Of a stretch of DNA of 64,000 bases, positions 43,739 through 52,238 are shown piece after piece; position 1 is the first letter of the stretch, and each line of letters starts with the position of its first letter. The stretch spans positions 1-64,000 of the forward strand of contig JAEUKI010000009.1 of NCBI GenBank assembly GCA_016793325.1, written 5' to 3'. The stretch is from Myxococcales bacterium (GTDB taxonomy: Bacteria > Myxococcota_A > Polyangia > Polyangiales > Ga0077539). A model generated the notes under the pieces. It saw only the letters and a list, made by a program, of their open reading frames with translations, made no database searches and had not been told where the DNA came from. The translations under genes and the position numbers were made by a program.

Positions 43739-45487
43739 CTAGCGATACGCGCCGCTCGCGCCCGTGAGCAGCGCGCTCAGCGCGACCGCGAGGCGATCGG
43801 CAGGCTCGGCGCAGGCGCCAGGATCGAGGGCGAGCGGGATGCGCATCGCGACCGTTCCCTCGTGAACGACCACCGTGGCGTTTGTGGCGCGCGAGAGCAT
43901 GGCGCCGTCTTCAGCGTCCGTTCCGCGGCGCGCGATCGTCGCGCGGATCGTCGTGTAGACGGGCTTGGGCCCCTCGAACGCGTGCACGATCGAGAGCTCG
44001 TGCCCGCGCACGGACCAGCCCGACACCGCGAGGTCTCCCGGACGCAGCGCCTCCGCGTGCTCTTCTGCGAACGAGCGCCACCGATCAACGTGCGCCTCGA
44101 ACATCGCCGGCGGCGCGACGCGACGAACCGCGTTGTCGAGCCTCTGCGCGAGCCCGTGCACCAACATGAGCGCGCGCTGCAGGCTCGTGGGCTGGTACAC
44201 GCCGCCCTTTCGAAGCGCGACGACGCCTTGATCCGAGACCCCAACTTCGTCGAAGAGCATCAGGGTCTCTTGCACGGACGCGTCGAGCAGCGACGTCGCC
44301 TGATTGGGATCGCGAATCGCACAGGAAAATCGCTTACGAAACGGCGCGCTGAGCGCGGGGATCTTTCCGCCGAAATCCGTCCACGCTCGCTCGGCGACGC
44401 GCAGCTCGAGCCCGAGGTCTCTGTGCGAGAGCTCTGTCACGATGCACGGGCCGAGCGAGGCGTGCGTCTCTTCGCGCACGACGGCGGCGATCGAGCCGAC
44501 ACGAAAGCGAGCCTCGCAGCGGTCGAGGTGGACCGCAGCGTCGGAGACGCCCAGTTGCCGAAGGTGCTCTCCTGCAGAGAGCCACACTTCGCGATGGCGC
44601 GCGCGGCCCACGGTGGGCGCCTCGGTCGCGAGCGAGGGCGCTTCGACGTCGACGACCGTCACGGGCGTCCGCAACACGAGGTCCGATCCCCACGAGACGA
44701 CGGCCTTCACTTCGAGCGCGTGGGTCACCGAGATGAACGGCGTCGAAAACGTCCGCACGACCTCCGGCGGAACGACAGCGCGCACGCTCGTCGACGCGCC
44801 ATCCGCGGGCGCAGACTGCGCGACGATCCACTCGCGACGATCGACCTCGAGCGGCCCCGCAGAGCTCGAGACGTTCGCCTGCTCGACCGCGACGAGGGCG
44901 AGCGTCACGCGATCGATCCTTCGATCGCCGATCCCGCTGAGGGCGACAGACGCGTCGAACGCAGCGCCGGGCACGAGCACTCCCGCGTTGGTCGACAGCT
45001 CGATGATCGGGTCTTTTCCACGCGATTCGTCGGCGTTGGAGGTCACGAGCAGCGGCCGCGGACCGAGCCTCGCGTGCGAAGGCGGGACGACGATCACGTC
45101 GTACGTCGCGTGCGCGTCCGGCCACCATGGAATCGAAACGCGCACGCTCAGCGAGTACTGAATGTGACTGAGCGCGCTGCGAAAGCTCGGCGGCGCGTCC
45201 GCGGGAATCGCGAACTGGACGTGATGCTCCGTGGTGCCCTTCTCGAGCAGCATCGCTGGCAGCCTCGCTCCGAGCTGCACCGCCGTTCGCTTGTGAAACG
45301 TACGGTGCGAGCTCTTGCCCGTGGTGACCGTGCGCTTGTAGCGACTCTCGGTTCCGACGAGGACGACATCGATGTAGTCCACCTTGGTCTGCTCGGTGCT
45401 CTCGAGCGTGAACCTCACGGCGAGCGTCTGGCCCGCGGCGATGGGTTGTGGCGTGAGATACGTGCGAATCGTGGGTCTTGCGGGCAT
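43739..45487 (-). CDS. Arrestin-like / SpoOM-type beta-sandwich protein
   Basis: 582 residues. The N-terminal half matches arrestin-like folds: LTPQPIAAGQTLAVRFTLES, DYIDVVLVGTESRYKRT, EKGTTEHHVQFAIPADAPPS, SIQYSLSVRVSIPWW. A second sandwich follows (LVPGAAFDASVALSGIGDRR, VTLALVAVEQANVSSSAG). The C-terminal ~250 residues are alpha/beta and not recognised (LLDASVQETLMLFDEVGVSD, LMLVHGLAQRLDNAVRRV). Bacterial arrestin-like proteins are rare compared with their eukaryotic counterparts; the role is unknown. Directly follows the SMP-30-like gene on the same strand (1-bp gap). Confidence 0.75.
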   Translation of the reverse strand: MPARPTIRTYLTPQPIAAGQTLAVRFTLESTEQTKVDYIDVVLVGTESRYKRTVTTGKSSHRTFHKRTAVQLGARLPAMLLEKGTTEHHVQFAIPADAPPSFRSALSHIQYSLSVRVSIPWWPDAHATYDVIVVPPSHARLGPRPLLVTSNADESRGKDPIIELSTNAGVLVPGAAFDASVALSGIGDRRIDRVTLALVAVEQANVSSSAGPLEVDRREWIVAQSAPADGASTSVRAVVPPEVVRTFSTPFISVTHALEVKAVVSWGSDLVLRTPVTVVDVEAPSLATEAPTVGRARHREVWLSAGEHLRQLGVSDAAVHLDRCEARFRVGSIAAVVREETHASLGPCIVTELSHRDLGLELRVAERAWTDFGGKIPALSAPFRKRFSCAIRDPNQATSLLDASVQETLMLFDEVGVSDQGVVALRKGGVYQPTSLQRALMLVHGLAQRLDNAVRRVAPPAMFEAHVDRWRSFAEEHAEALRPGDLAVSGWSVRGHELSIVHAFEGPKPVYTTIRATIARRGTDAEDGAMLSRATNATVVVHEGTVAMRIPLALDPGACAEPADRLAVALSALLTGASGAYR

Positions 45488-45488
45488 T

Positions 45489-46625
45489 TCAGTAGATTCC
45501 CGGCCGCGCGAGGCGGACGCGATAGAGCGCAGTGCGCGCGGTGATGAACAGCGTGCGCGCGTCGGGCGCGCCGAACGCGCAGTTGGCCGGCTGCATCGGG
45601 ACCGCGATCGTCCCCCACAGGCGCCCCGTCGGTGAGAACACTTGTACGCCGGAGCTCGTCGTGACGAAGAGGTTGCCGTCGCGGTCGATCGCCATTCCGT
45701 CTGGATTTCCGCTGGTCATCACAAACGTTCGCTCGTTGGACAAGCTCCCGTCCATCGCCACGTCCATCGCGCGAACGATCCCGTCCGCGGTGTTCGCGAA
45801 GTAGAGCGTCCGCTCGTCGGGCGAGAGCACGATCCCATTGGGTCGCGTCGCGCGCGCGCCTCGCCACTCGGCCGTGAGCGTCCCCGACGGTGCTCGTCGA
45901 AAGACTCCGTTGAACGACAACTCTTGCGGCGCGCCCCCGAGTCCGTACGGCGGATCCGTGAAGTAAATCGTCCCGTCCGAGCGCACCACGAGGTCGTTTG
46001 GCGAGTTGAGACGGCGGAGCATTCCCCCTTCCATGAAGTCACGCGCGAGGGTCTCTCTCGAGCCGTCCATGCGTGTGCGTGTAATCGAGCGAGACCCGTG
46101 CTCTGCCGCGAGCACTCGCCCCATCCCGTCGACCGCGAGCCCGTTGGAGTTGTCGCTGGGCATCCGAAACATCGAGTACGTCATCGGCAACACGAGCCGA
46201 TGAATCGTGTTCGCAGGAATGTCCGAGAACAGAAGATCCCCCTCGCGCTCGCGCCACTGCGGGCCTTCGGTAAACATGTAGCCCCCGCGCGCCATCTCGA
46301 CCGCGCCGATGCCGTTCAGCGGGTTGACCGGCGCTGCGTCCGCCGTGGGTCGATCGCTCGGTACGTCCGCGGGCGTTGGCGCGTCCATCGCGATCCCCGT
46401 GTCCGTCGCGAGCCCGCTGTCCGTCGCGCTGTCGTCGACCGTCGCGTCCATCGTCGTAGCGCTGTCCGTCGGCTCGCTGTCGGGCCTCGGGCCGTCATCG
46501 GTCGTCGCGCGATCCGGGAGCGACGTCCCCGTGTCGGTCGTGTTCGACGCGTCCATCGTCGGCGTCGTGCCGCAGTGAACCGTGGAAAAACAAAGCCCAA
46601 AGAGCCACGCGCGTACCCTCGTCAT
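45489..46625 (-). CDS. Lipoprotein of the SMP-30/gluconolactonase/LRE family
   Basis: ATG 46625 gives MTRVRAWLFGLCFSTVHCGTT, a lipoprotein signal. After an 80-residue Asp/Ser/Thr linker, a six-bladed beta-propeller follows: GYMFTEGPQWREREGDLLFSD (metal-binding Glu), LNSPNDLVVRSDGTIYFTDP (Asn/Asp ligands), RPNGIVLSPDERTLYFAN, GNPDGMAIDRDGNLFVTTSS. The Glu, Asn and Asp ligands of the divalent-metal site are conserved, so it may be an active lactonase. Substrate unknown. Downstream, 1 bp away, lies the arrestin-like gene. Confidence 0.86.
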   Translation of the reverse strand: MTRVRAWLFGLCFSTVHCGTTPTMDASNTTDTGTSLPDRATTDDGPRPDSEPTDSATTMDATVDDSATDSGLATDTGIAMDAPTPADVPSDRPTADAAPVNPLNGIGAVEMARGGYMFTEGPQWREREGDLLFSDIPANTIHRLVLPMTYSMFRMPSDNSNGLAVDGMGRVLAAEHGSRSITRTRMDGSRETLARDFMEGGMLRRLNSPNDLVVRSDGTIYFTDPPYGLGGAPQELSFNGVFRRAPSGTLTAEWRGARATRPNGIVLSPDERTLYFANTADGIVRAMDVAMDGSLSNERTFVMTSGNPDGMAIDRDGNLFVTTSSGVQVFSPTGRLWGTIAVPMQPANCAFGAPDARTLFITARTALYRVRLARPGIY

Positions 46626-46678
46626 GCGCGCCAGCATCGCGCACTGCGCGCGCGCGCACAATCGCGGTCGCTACGCGG

Positions 46679-47359
46679 TCACCCTCGCAGGATCCGTGCG
46701 GCGATCAGCACGCCGAGCCCTGCGCTCAGCGCGCACGCGACGGTGAGCAGCGTCCGGTACGCGCGTCGAGAGCGATCCGCGACGCGGCGCAGCCCCACGC
46801 TCAACGCGGTCGTCGTCAGCGCCATGCCCGCGATCGTTCCGACACCAAAAATCAACAAGAACGCAAACGGCCCGAGCAAACGCGCGTTGGTCGCGCCGAT
46901 GATCGCGACGCCCGCCGAGCCCGCGAGCCCGTGCACCGCGCCCACGGCCACCGCGGACAGCCGCGATTTCACGGTGCTCCCGGCGGACTCGTGCGGCTCA
47001 CCATGCTCGTGATCGTGATCGTGATGGTGGTCGTGATCCTTCGCGGGATCGTCGCGACGAACACGCACGAGCCCCACGACGCCGAGCACGACGAGCATCG
47101 CGCACACCCCGAGCTCGGCGTACTTCGCGAAGCGCTCGGGGATCGTCAGCCCCGTCAGCGACAAGAGCGCGCCGACGGCAGCGAGCACCCCCGCGTGCCC
47201 GAGCCCCCAGGACGCTCCCACGAGAGACGCCCCCCGAACGCCTTGCTCGCGACGCAAGAGCGTCGCCACCGCCGCGACGTGATCGGCGTCCGCTGCGTGG
47301 CGAAGCCCGAGCAGAAAGCCCAGCCCCAACGCCAACGGAATCTCGCCACTCACCGCCAT
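46679..47359 (-). CDS. NicO/UreH-type metal transporter-like protein
   Basis: 226 residues with about six membrane helices. The first helix has GLRHAADADH, the H(x)4DH-type motif of nickel/cobalt permeases (His21, Asp26, His27). A loop at ~105-123 is a His cluster (DHDHHHDHDHEHGEPHE) typical of metal-binding segments, followed by SAVAVGAVHGLAGSAGVAI. This points to a Ni2+/Co2+ or other metal-exporting/importing permease of the inner membrane. No urease or hydrogenase gene is nearby to identify the metal. Confidence 0.85.
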   Translation of the reverse strand: MAVSGEIPLALGLGFLLGLRHAADADHVAAVATLLRREQGVRGASLVGASWGLGHAGVLAAVGALLSLTGLTIPERFAKYAELGVCAMLVVLGVVGLVRVRRDDPAKDHDHHHDHDHEHGEPHESAGSTVKSRLSAVAVGAVHGLAGSAGVAIIGATNARLLGPFAFLLIFGVGTIAGMALTTTALSVGLRRVADRSRRAYRTLLTVACALSAGLGVLIAARILRG

Positions 47360-47511
47360 CGCGATCGAAAACCCTGCAACGTCTCACGGGCCGCTCACAG
47401 CCCGTCGAAAAGGGATCCGTGCGAGTACCACAGCGGACCGAGGACGCGCTATCGCGTACGAGGTCACATCGCGACGCGTCGCGGCCACATGCACTCGAAG
47501 CGATCGAAGCC

Positions 47512-48501
47512 ATGCACCCTACAAAGACATCGAAGCTCCTCGCGCTCGTCGCGGCGCTCGTATCGCACGCGGCGTTCGTCGAGACGTCGCACGCTCAATC
47601 TCGTCCAGCGCGCTCTGCTACACGACCACCAGCCCCCGTCGCAGGGAGGCAGCGCGCGACGTTCTACCAACGAATGGCGAGGGTGCGCGAGGGGATGACA
47701 GAAGCCGCAGTGCGCTCGATCGTCGGACCGCCAGATTTCGTGCTGCAACGCGGTCACGCTGCGCTGCAGCAAGGGGCGAATCTCACGACCGCGTGGTGCT
47801 ACGGTGCGACCGCACAGGGAGACCTGCCGACGCACGGAACGATCGCCTTCGACCGCTCGCGCCGCGTGTACACGATGTCTGGAACGCGCGCGCCGCGCCC
47901 GAGCATCCTTGCGATGACCGACGACGCGCTGCGCTCACACTTGAACAACATTGCAGCGATCGGCGCGATCGACGCCGCGCGATTCGATCCCGCCCCGCTC
48001 GTTCGCGCTGTCAACGCGCTGCAGCCGCTCGGGCGCGACGCGGCGCTCGACGTGATCGACGAGTACCTCCGCGTGCACAATGGAGCGCTCGCGGCGCTCG
48101 ATGAATCAGTGTTTCTGCTGCTGCGGGCGCTGTTCGTCCCCTCGTCGCCGCATCGAGCGCATCCGCCCGCGGCGCTCGGCGCGCCGTCGGTCATGCCGCC
48201 GACCAACCCCGACGATCTACCAGCGTTTCCCCTGGCGATCGCAGACGACGTCCCCTTCGTGCTCGTGACGGGCTACACGCTCGGCGGCGTGCCGCAGCCC
48301 GCGGAGCAACACATGCCCTGGTATCGCGCAAGCGCCACGATCCGACCGCGGCCGCTCGCTCCCAACTCGGCGACCGCCCTAGCGACCTTCGCCGCCACTG
48401 CCGGAGGAAGGCACTTCTTCGCCGCCGAGCCCTCGGGCCGCGCGATGCTCACGAGCCAACTGCAGCGCTACAACGCTTCGCTCGCGACGCGATCGCCGTA
48501 G
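47512..48501 (+). CDS. Exported protein with BamE-like segment
   Basis: From ATG 47512 the protein begins with a signal peptide (LLALVAALVSHAAFVETSHAQ). Residues ~55-90 (RVREGMTEAAVRSIVGPPDF) resemble the SmpA/OmlA (BamE) fold motif seen in many small envelope proteins. The rest (~100-329) is a helical domain without recognised motifs (MTDDALRSHLNNIAAIG, LQPLGRDAALDVIDEYLRVH). Function unknown. It ends 8 bp before the convergent Sec-thioredoxin lipoprotein gene. Confidence 0.7.
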   Translation: MHPTKTSKLLALVAALVSHAAFVETSHAQSRPARSATRPPAPVAGRQRATFYQRMARVREGMTEAAVRSIVGPPDFVLQRGHAALQQGANLTTAWCYGATAQGDLPTHGTIAFDRSRRVYTMSGTRAPRPSILAMTDDALRSHLNNIAAIGAIDAARFDPAPLVRAVNALQPLGRDAALDVIDEYLRVHNGALAALDESVFLLLRALFVPSSPHRAHPPAALGAPSVMPPTNPDDLPAFPLAIADDVPFVLVTGYTLGGVPQPAEQHMPWYRASATIRPRPLAPNSATALATFAATAGGRHFFAAEPSGRAMLTSQLQRYNASLATRSP

Positions 48502-48509
48502 TCGCTCGC

Positions 48510-49658
48510 TCACACACCGAGCAGTCGCCGCACTTGCGACTCGAGGTTCGACTCGCGCGCGATCACGCGCCCGTCGGGGCCCACGAGATAGAAGCCCGGC
48601 GTGCTCCAGCCGCCGATTTGAAAGATGTAGTTCGTCGGAACCAACGCGGTTGGATACATCGCTCCCGATCGACTGGACCAAGCGCGGCACGTCGATGCTT
48701 GAGAGCCGTCTCCCAAGAACAAGTGCACGATCTTCAAGCCCGAAGCTGCGTAGCGCGAATACAAGTTCTGAAGCATCCCGGCTTCAGTGACACAAGCGCC
48801 TCACGTGAAGCTCCCCGTCGCGACGATCGTGAGCCGCGCGCCGCACCACACGTTGTTGCGATAGTTGATGCTCGAGCCGTCGCTGCAGCGAACACCGGTG
48901 AAGTCAGGGATGCTGTTTCCCGCGCTGCGTCCGAAGGGCGCGTTGAGCGCGGGGCACATCCCCGACGGCGGAGGCATCGTCGGAACGCCCGAGTCCTGAC
49001 GAACACCGCTGTCCGTAGGCGGTGGTGGCGGGGGCGATCCTGCGCCCGAGAGGCACGCGTTGAACGCGCCGGCGGTGCACTCCATCGTCGAGAGGCACGC
49101 GACGTTGTTCGCGTAGCGCGTGTCCGTCGCGCACAGCGACTCGCACTGCGACTGCGAGAGCGGAGCGCCCCCCGAGCTGATGCGCGCGCCGCACGTCGTG
49201 TAGATGTGGTTGCACGCCGTCGCACATGAATAGGTGGGCCCCGGTGGCGGCTGCGTTGGGACGCCCGAGTCGCTCGGCGCGCTCGCGTCCATCCTCGGCA
49301 CTCCGCTGTCCGTCGGGCTCGACGGAACGCCCGCGTCGCTCGGCGCTCCGGGCCGAATCGGCACCGACAAGAAGCACCCCGTGATCGCGTCGCGCGAGCA
49401 CGCGACCTCGCTCAAGCACGTCTCGAAGCCGTCGAGCCCGCCTGCGCGACACTGCTCGACGCACTGCGATCGGCTGAGCGCACCAGACGCCGTCCCGAGC
49501 GACATGCGACAGGCGTCGTAGATCCGCCCGCACGCGCGCTCGCACAACGACTGTCCGCCGGGCGCGCGAGGAACGAACTCGCTCTCGGGTTGCGCGCACG
49601 CCCCGCTCGTCATCGCGACGAGCAAGACGACGCAGATCGCTTGCTTGGGTCTCTTCAT
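48510..49658 (-). CDS. Probable selenoprotein: 8-Cys/thioredoxin-fold lipoprotein, UGA at 48803-48801
   Basis: Reading the in-frame UGA as selenocysteine gives 382 residues. Signal with lipobox SGAC; two eight-cysteine modules (~40-100, ~145-205) with DSGVPSSP linkers; then a thioredoxin-fold domain. The motif ATGSFT-U-GAC (Sec286, Cys289) aligns with SAGWCGVC of the paralogue at 61683-62918, so U takes the place of the N-terminal redox Cys. After UGA the frame continues 96 codons: GLKIVHLFLGDGS, GWSTPGFYLVGPDGRVIARE (cis-Pro). A SECIS-like hairpin follows (48768-48787). Alternatives: a nonsense mutation (one base from TGC/TGT) or sequencing error. Predicted periplasmic or outer-membrane oxidoreductase; downstream of an FHA-sigma-54 activator gene. 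Confidence 0.75.
48768..48787 (-). other. bSECIS-like hairpin after the in-frame UGA
   Basis: In the mRNA, CUGAAGC-CGGGAU-GCUUCAG forms a perfect 7-bp stem with a 6-nt loop. The loop starts 20 nt after the UGA and has a G in its first two positions. Stem, loop size, spacing (16-37 nt) and loop G all satisfy the bacterial SECIS consensus. It lies within coding sequence, as usual for bacteria. Confidence 0.7.
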
Positions 49659-49703
49659 GGTCGCGTTGGGTCATTGCACGGCGCAGACCATCGCTCGAAT
49701 CGC

Positions 49704-49719
49704 AGCCAATTTGCAGCCA
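49704..49719 (-). promoter_or_regulatory. Candidate sigma-54 promoter of the Sec lipoprotein gene
   Basis: TGGCTGC-AAAT-TGGCT on the minus strand has GG and GC exactly 10 bp apart, matching 8 of 12 scored consensus positions. It would give a leader of ~35 nt before ATG 49658. A second, weaker GG-N10-GC site at 49675-49690 is too close to the start. Confidence 0.4.
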
Positions 49720-49762
49720 TTCCCGGGCTGAGCTCGTGGGCGTACACGTTGGTTGCGCAGCG

Positions 49763-49802
49763 CTTGCTCAACGCGAAGCCCGCGCGACCCGCGTTGAGCA
49801 AG
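49763..49802 (-). terminator. 13-bp stem-loop after FHA-sigma-54 gene
   Basis: CTTGCTCAACGCG (49763-49775) is the perfect complement of CGCGTTGAGCAAG (49790-49802), with a 14-nt loop, starting 6 nt past the stop at 49809. No U-run is present. It could terminate or insulate the activator transcript from the Sec gene, whose own promoter would lie just inside or after it. Confidence 0.6.
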
Positions 49803-49808
49803 TTGTGC

Positions 49809-51242
49809 TCAGTCGCGATTGGTGAGCTTGGGTTGCGCTCTCGGCGTCGTGAGCCCGAGCTCGCTCAGGCGCGCGACCAGCGTGCGGCGAGGCATCGCGA
49901 GGTGGCGCGCGGCGCGCGATTGGTTTCCGTCGAAGCGAGAGAGCGTCTCGAGGATGCGCGAGCGCTCGAAGGCCCGAAGCTCGTCGCGCAGGGACGCGCG
50001 CTCGTGGGCGCTCGACGGCAGCGCTGGCGGCGGAGGCAACGTCGAGTACACGCTCGCGCGCTGCGCGGCTTCGAGCCCGAGATGGACGCGCTCGATCGTC
50101 GCTCCCCCCGCCAAGAGCGCGGCGCGCTCGATCACCGTGCGCAGCTCTCTCACGTTGCCCGGCCACGCGTGCGCCTCGAGCGCTTCGCGTACGCCCACGC
50201 CGAAGCTCGGCTCGCGCCCGAGCGCCCGCCGCGCGAAGTGCGTCGCGAGCAGCTCGACGTCCTCGACGCGCTCCCGCAACGAGGGAACGCGCAGCGCAAA
50301 GCCCTGGATTCGATAGAAGAGATCTCGCCGAAACAGCCCCCGCTCGACCATCTCTTCGAGCGAGCGGTGCGTCGAGGACACGATGCGCACGTCGACGGCC
50401 CTCGGCCGAATCGAGCCGAGCCGCGTGAGCTCGCCCCGCTCGAGGACGCGCAGCAATTTGGCCTGCAATCCGAGCGCGAGATCGCCGATTTCGTCGAGCG
50501 CGAGCGTCCCGCCGTGCGCCGCTTCGAAGAGCCCCGGCTTCGCCGCGACCGCCCCCGAAAACGCCCCCCGCTCGAAGCCGAACAGCTCGGCCTCGAGGAG
50601 GTTCTCTGGAAGCGCCGCGCAGTTGATCGCGACGAGGGGCCCCTTCGCGCGCGGCGATCGCTCGTGAATGGCGCGGGCGACGAGCTCTTTTCCTGTGCCT
50701 GTTTCGCCGAGGATCATCACGGCGATCGACGTCGGCGCGAGCCGATCACAGAGCGACAAGAGGCTCAGCATCGCCTGCGATCGCGCGACGATCCCCGCGG
50801 GCCCGAGCGGCGCGTCTCGATTTCGTGTGCCCTCGCTCGCCCGCAGCACGAGCACGCACTCACCTAGCGAAAACGCAGCTCCGACGCCGATCCGTCGCCG
50901 CTCTCCCTCGGCGAGGGGCGTGTGTCCCGCGACGATCGCCGCGCGGGCGCCGGGCGCGCGCTCGATCCACCAGCCCCCGTCCACGAAGCGAAGCAGCGCG
51001 TGCCGACGAGACACCGTCGGGTCGAGCAGGACCACGTCGTTGTCCCGCGACCGCCCGAGGGTGAGCAAGACCTGCCCACCTTCGGGATCCGGGAGCGCAA
51101 ACCGCCGCGCGTCGCCGTGAACGAGAACCTCGAGGGCGTACGCGCAACGGAGCGGCGCTCGCTCGTTCGCCCACGAAGCGCAAGGCGCAGTCTCGCTGTC
51201 CGAGAGCCAATCGATCGCAGTCGCGTCGCGAGGGGTGTCCAT
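49809..51242 (-). CDS. FHA-domain sigma-54-dependent activator
   Basis: From ATG 51242, 477 residues: an N-terminal FHA domain (~45-115: TLGRSRDNDVVLLDPTVSRR, HALLRFVDGGWW) that binds phosphothreonine, an AAA+ sigma-54 domain (Walker A GETGTGKE, GAFSGA in place of GAFTGA, Walker B ALDEIGD), and a Fis-type HTH (RFDGNQSRAARHLAMPRRTL). Such proteins link Ser/Thr kinases to sigma-54 promoters in myxobacteria. The start is chosen because longer forms run into the divergent lipoprotein gene. It is transcribed toward the Sec lipoprotein gene and is divergent from 51319; both have sigma-54-like upstream sites. Confidence 0.92.
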   Translation of the reverse strand: MDTPRDATAIDWLSDSETAPCASWANERAPLRCAYALEVLVHGDARRFALPDPEGGQVLLTLGRSRDNDVVLLDPTVSRRHALLRFVDGGWWIERAPGARAAIVAGHTPLAEGERRRIGVGAAFSLGECVLVLRASEGTRNRDAPLGPAGIVARSQAMLSLLSLCDRLAPTSIAVMILGETGTGKELVARAIHERSPRAKGPLVAINCAALPENLLEAELFGFERGAFSGAVAAKPGLFEAAHGGTLALDEIGDLALGLQAKLLRVLERGELTRLGSIRPRAVDVRIVSSTHRSLEEMVERGLFRRDLFYRIQGFALRVPSLRERVEDVELLATHFARRALGREPSFGVGVREALEAHAWPGNVRELRTVIERAALLAGGATIERVHLGLEAAQRASVYSTLPPPPALPSSAHERASLRDELRAFERSRILETLSRFDGNQSRAARHLAMPRRTLVARLSELGLTTPRAQPKLTNRD

Positions 51243-51288
51243 GGTCGAGCGCGCGTCGCAACGCCGATGCCAGCGCTCGATCGCTCGT

Positions 51289-51304
51289 CGGCACAGCGCG
51301 TGCT
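51289..51304 (+). promoter_or_regulatory. Candidate sigma-54 promoter upstream of 51319 lipoprotein
   Basis: CGGCACA-GCGC-GTGCT has GG-N10-GC spacing and matches 9 of 12 scored positions, including GGCAC. It would start transcription within a few nt of ATG 51319, so an almost leaderless mRNA is implied, which lowers confidence. Confidence 0.3.
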
Positions 51305-51318
51305 CAACGATCGATCCC

Positions 51319-52227
51319 ATGAACCATCGCCGCGCACTCGAACACCTCCTCCCTGGCGCGCTCTTGCTCGGCGCGCTCGCCGGCTGCGCAAACATCCCCG
51401 AAGGCCAAGCGCCCGCTCCCGCGCCGCGCCGCATGGACACTGGCGGAACGCGCTGCACCGACACCATCGGCGACGCGAGCGCCTCACACGTGTGCGTCGA
51501 GCGCGTCGTCGGCCGCGTGACCGATCAAGACGGCCGCCCCGTCACGGGCGTGCTGCTCACGCTGTGCGGAATGGGTCAGTGCCGCGACCTCGCGCCGAAC
51601 AGCAACGGCGAGTTCGACTATCGCATCGAGGCGCGCCTGAACCCTGGCGTGTTCGCGGTGCACGCCGAGGCCCCGCAGCAGCCGTACGCGCTGCTCTATG
51701 CGCAGATGCCGCAGGTTCGCGCGGGCGTCGCGACGTTCGAGTCACCCATTCGCTTGCACCGGATGAACAGCGAAGGCGCAGCGATCGTCCGCGGAATGTC
51801 CGCGGGCCAGACCGTCACCGCGGGCGACGTGACCCTCACGATCCCGCGCGGCGCGATGATCCTCCCGTCGCTCGCTGACGAAGAGCGGACGCTTGAGTTT
51901 CGCTCGGTCGGCGTCGCGATGTACCAGTCGCCCGCGTTCGCGCAGGGCGCGTCGATGAGCGCGCTGTACGCGCTCGCGCCAACCGCGCTGACGAGCACGA
52001 TGTCGATGCGCGTTCGCGTTCGAAACCGCGCGGAGCTCGCCGCGGGACAGCGCGTCGAGTTCGTCACCATGGGCACGGATATCGAGGCCGACCGCTTCGA
52101 CGCAGGCTCGCTCATCGTGCTCGGGCTCGGGCGGGTCACTGCAGACGGGCAGTTCATCGAGAGCGACGAGGGCGTCGGCGTTCGAGAGCTGCACTGGGTG
52201 GGCGTCCGCGTGAAGCGCGCGCTGTGA
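51319..52227 (+). CDS. Lipoprotein with carboxypeptidase-regulatory-like domain
   Basis: 302 residues; signal with LLLGALAGC lipobox. Residues ~50-150 (VVGRVTDQDGRPVTGVLLTLC, ...SNGEFDYRIEARLNPGVFAV) follow the pattern of CarboxypepD_reg/Ig-like beta-sandwich domains found in surface proteins. Residues ~155-302 (AGDVTLTIPRGAMILPSLAD, LIVLGLGRVTADGQFIESD) are beta-rich with a repeated IPRGA-type segment. No catalytic residues. Its stop overlaps a GTG start frame of the CAP-domain gene (GTGA at 52224), so they form an operon. Confidence 0.75.
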   Translation: MNHRRALEHLLPGALLLGALAGCANIPEGQAPAPAPRRMDTGGTRCTDTIGDASASHVCVERVVGRVTDQDGRPVTGVLLTLCGMGQCRDLAPNSNGEFDYRIEARLNPGVFAVHAEAPQQPYALLYAQMPQVRAGVATFESPIRLHRMNSEGAAIVRGMSAGQTVTAGDVTLTIPRGAMILPSLADEERTLEFRSVGVAMYQSPAFAQGASMSALYALAPTALTSTMSMRVRVRNRAELAAGQRVEFVTMGTDIEADRFDAGSLIVLGLGRVTADGQFIESDEGVGVRELHWVGVRVKRAL

Positions 52228-52238
52228 GAGAGGCCATC

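Noticed and set aside
48510..49658. Pseudogene split by a nonsense codon
   Set aside because: Considered, because TGC/TGT to TGA is one step. Exact placement on the redox Cys plus the SECIS-like hairpin favour selenocysteine; not excluded until selABCD are checked.
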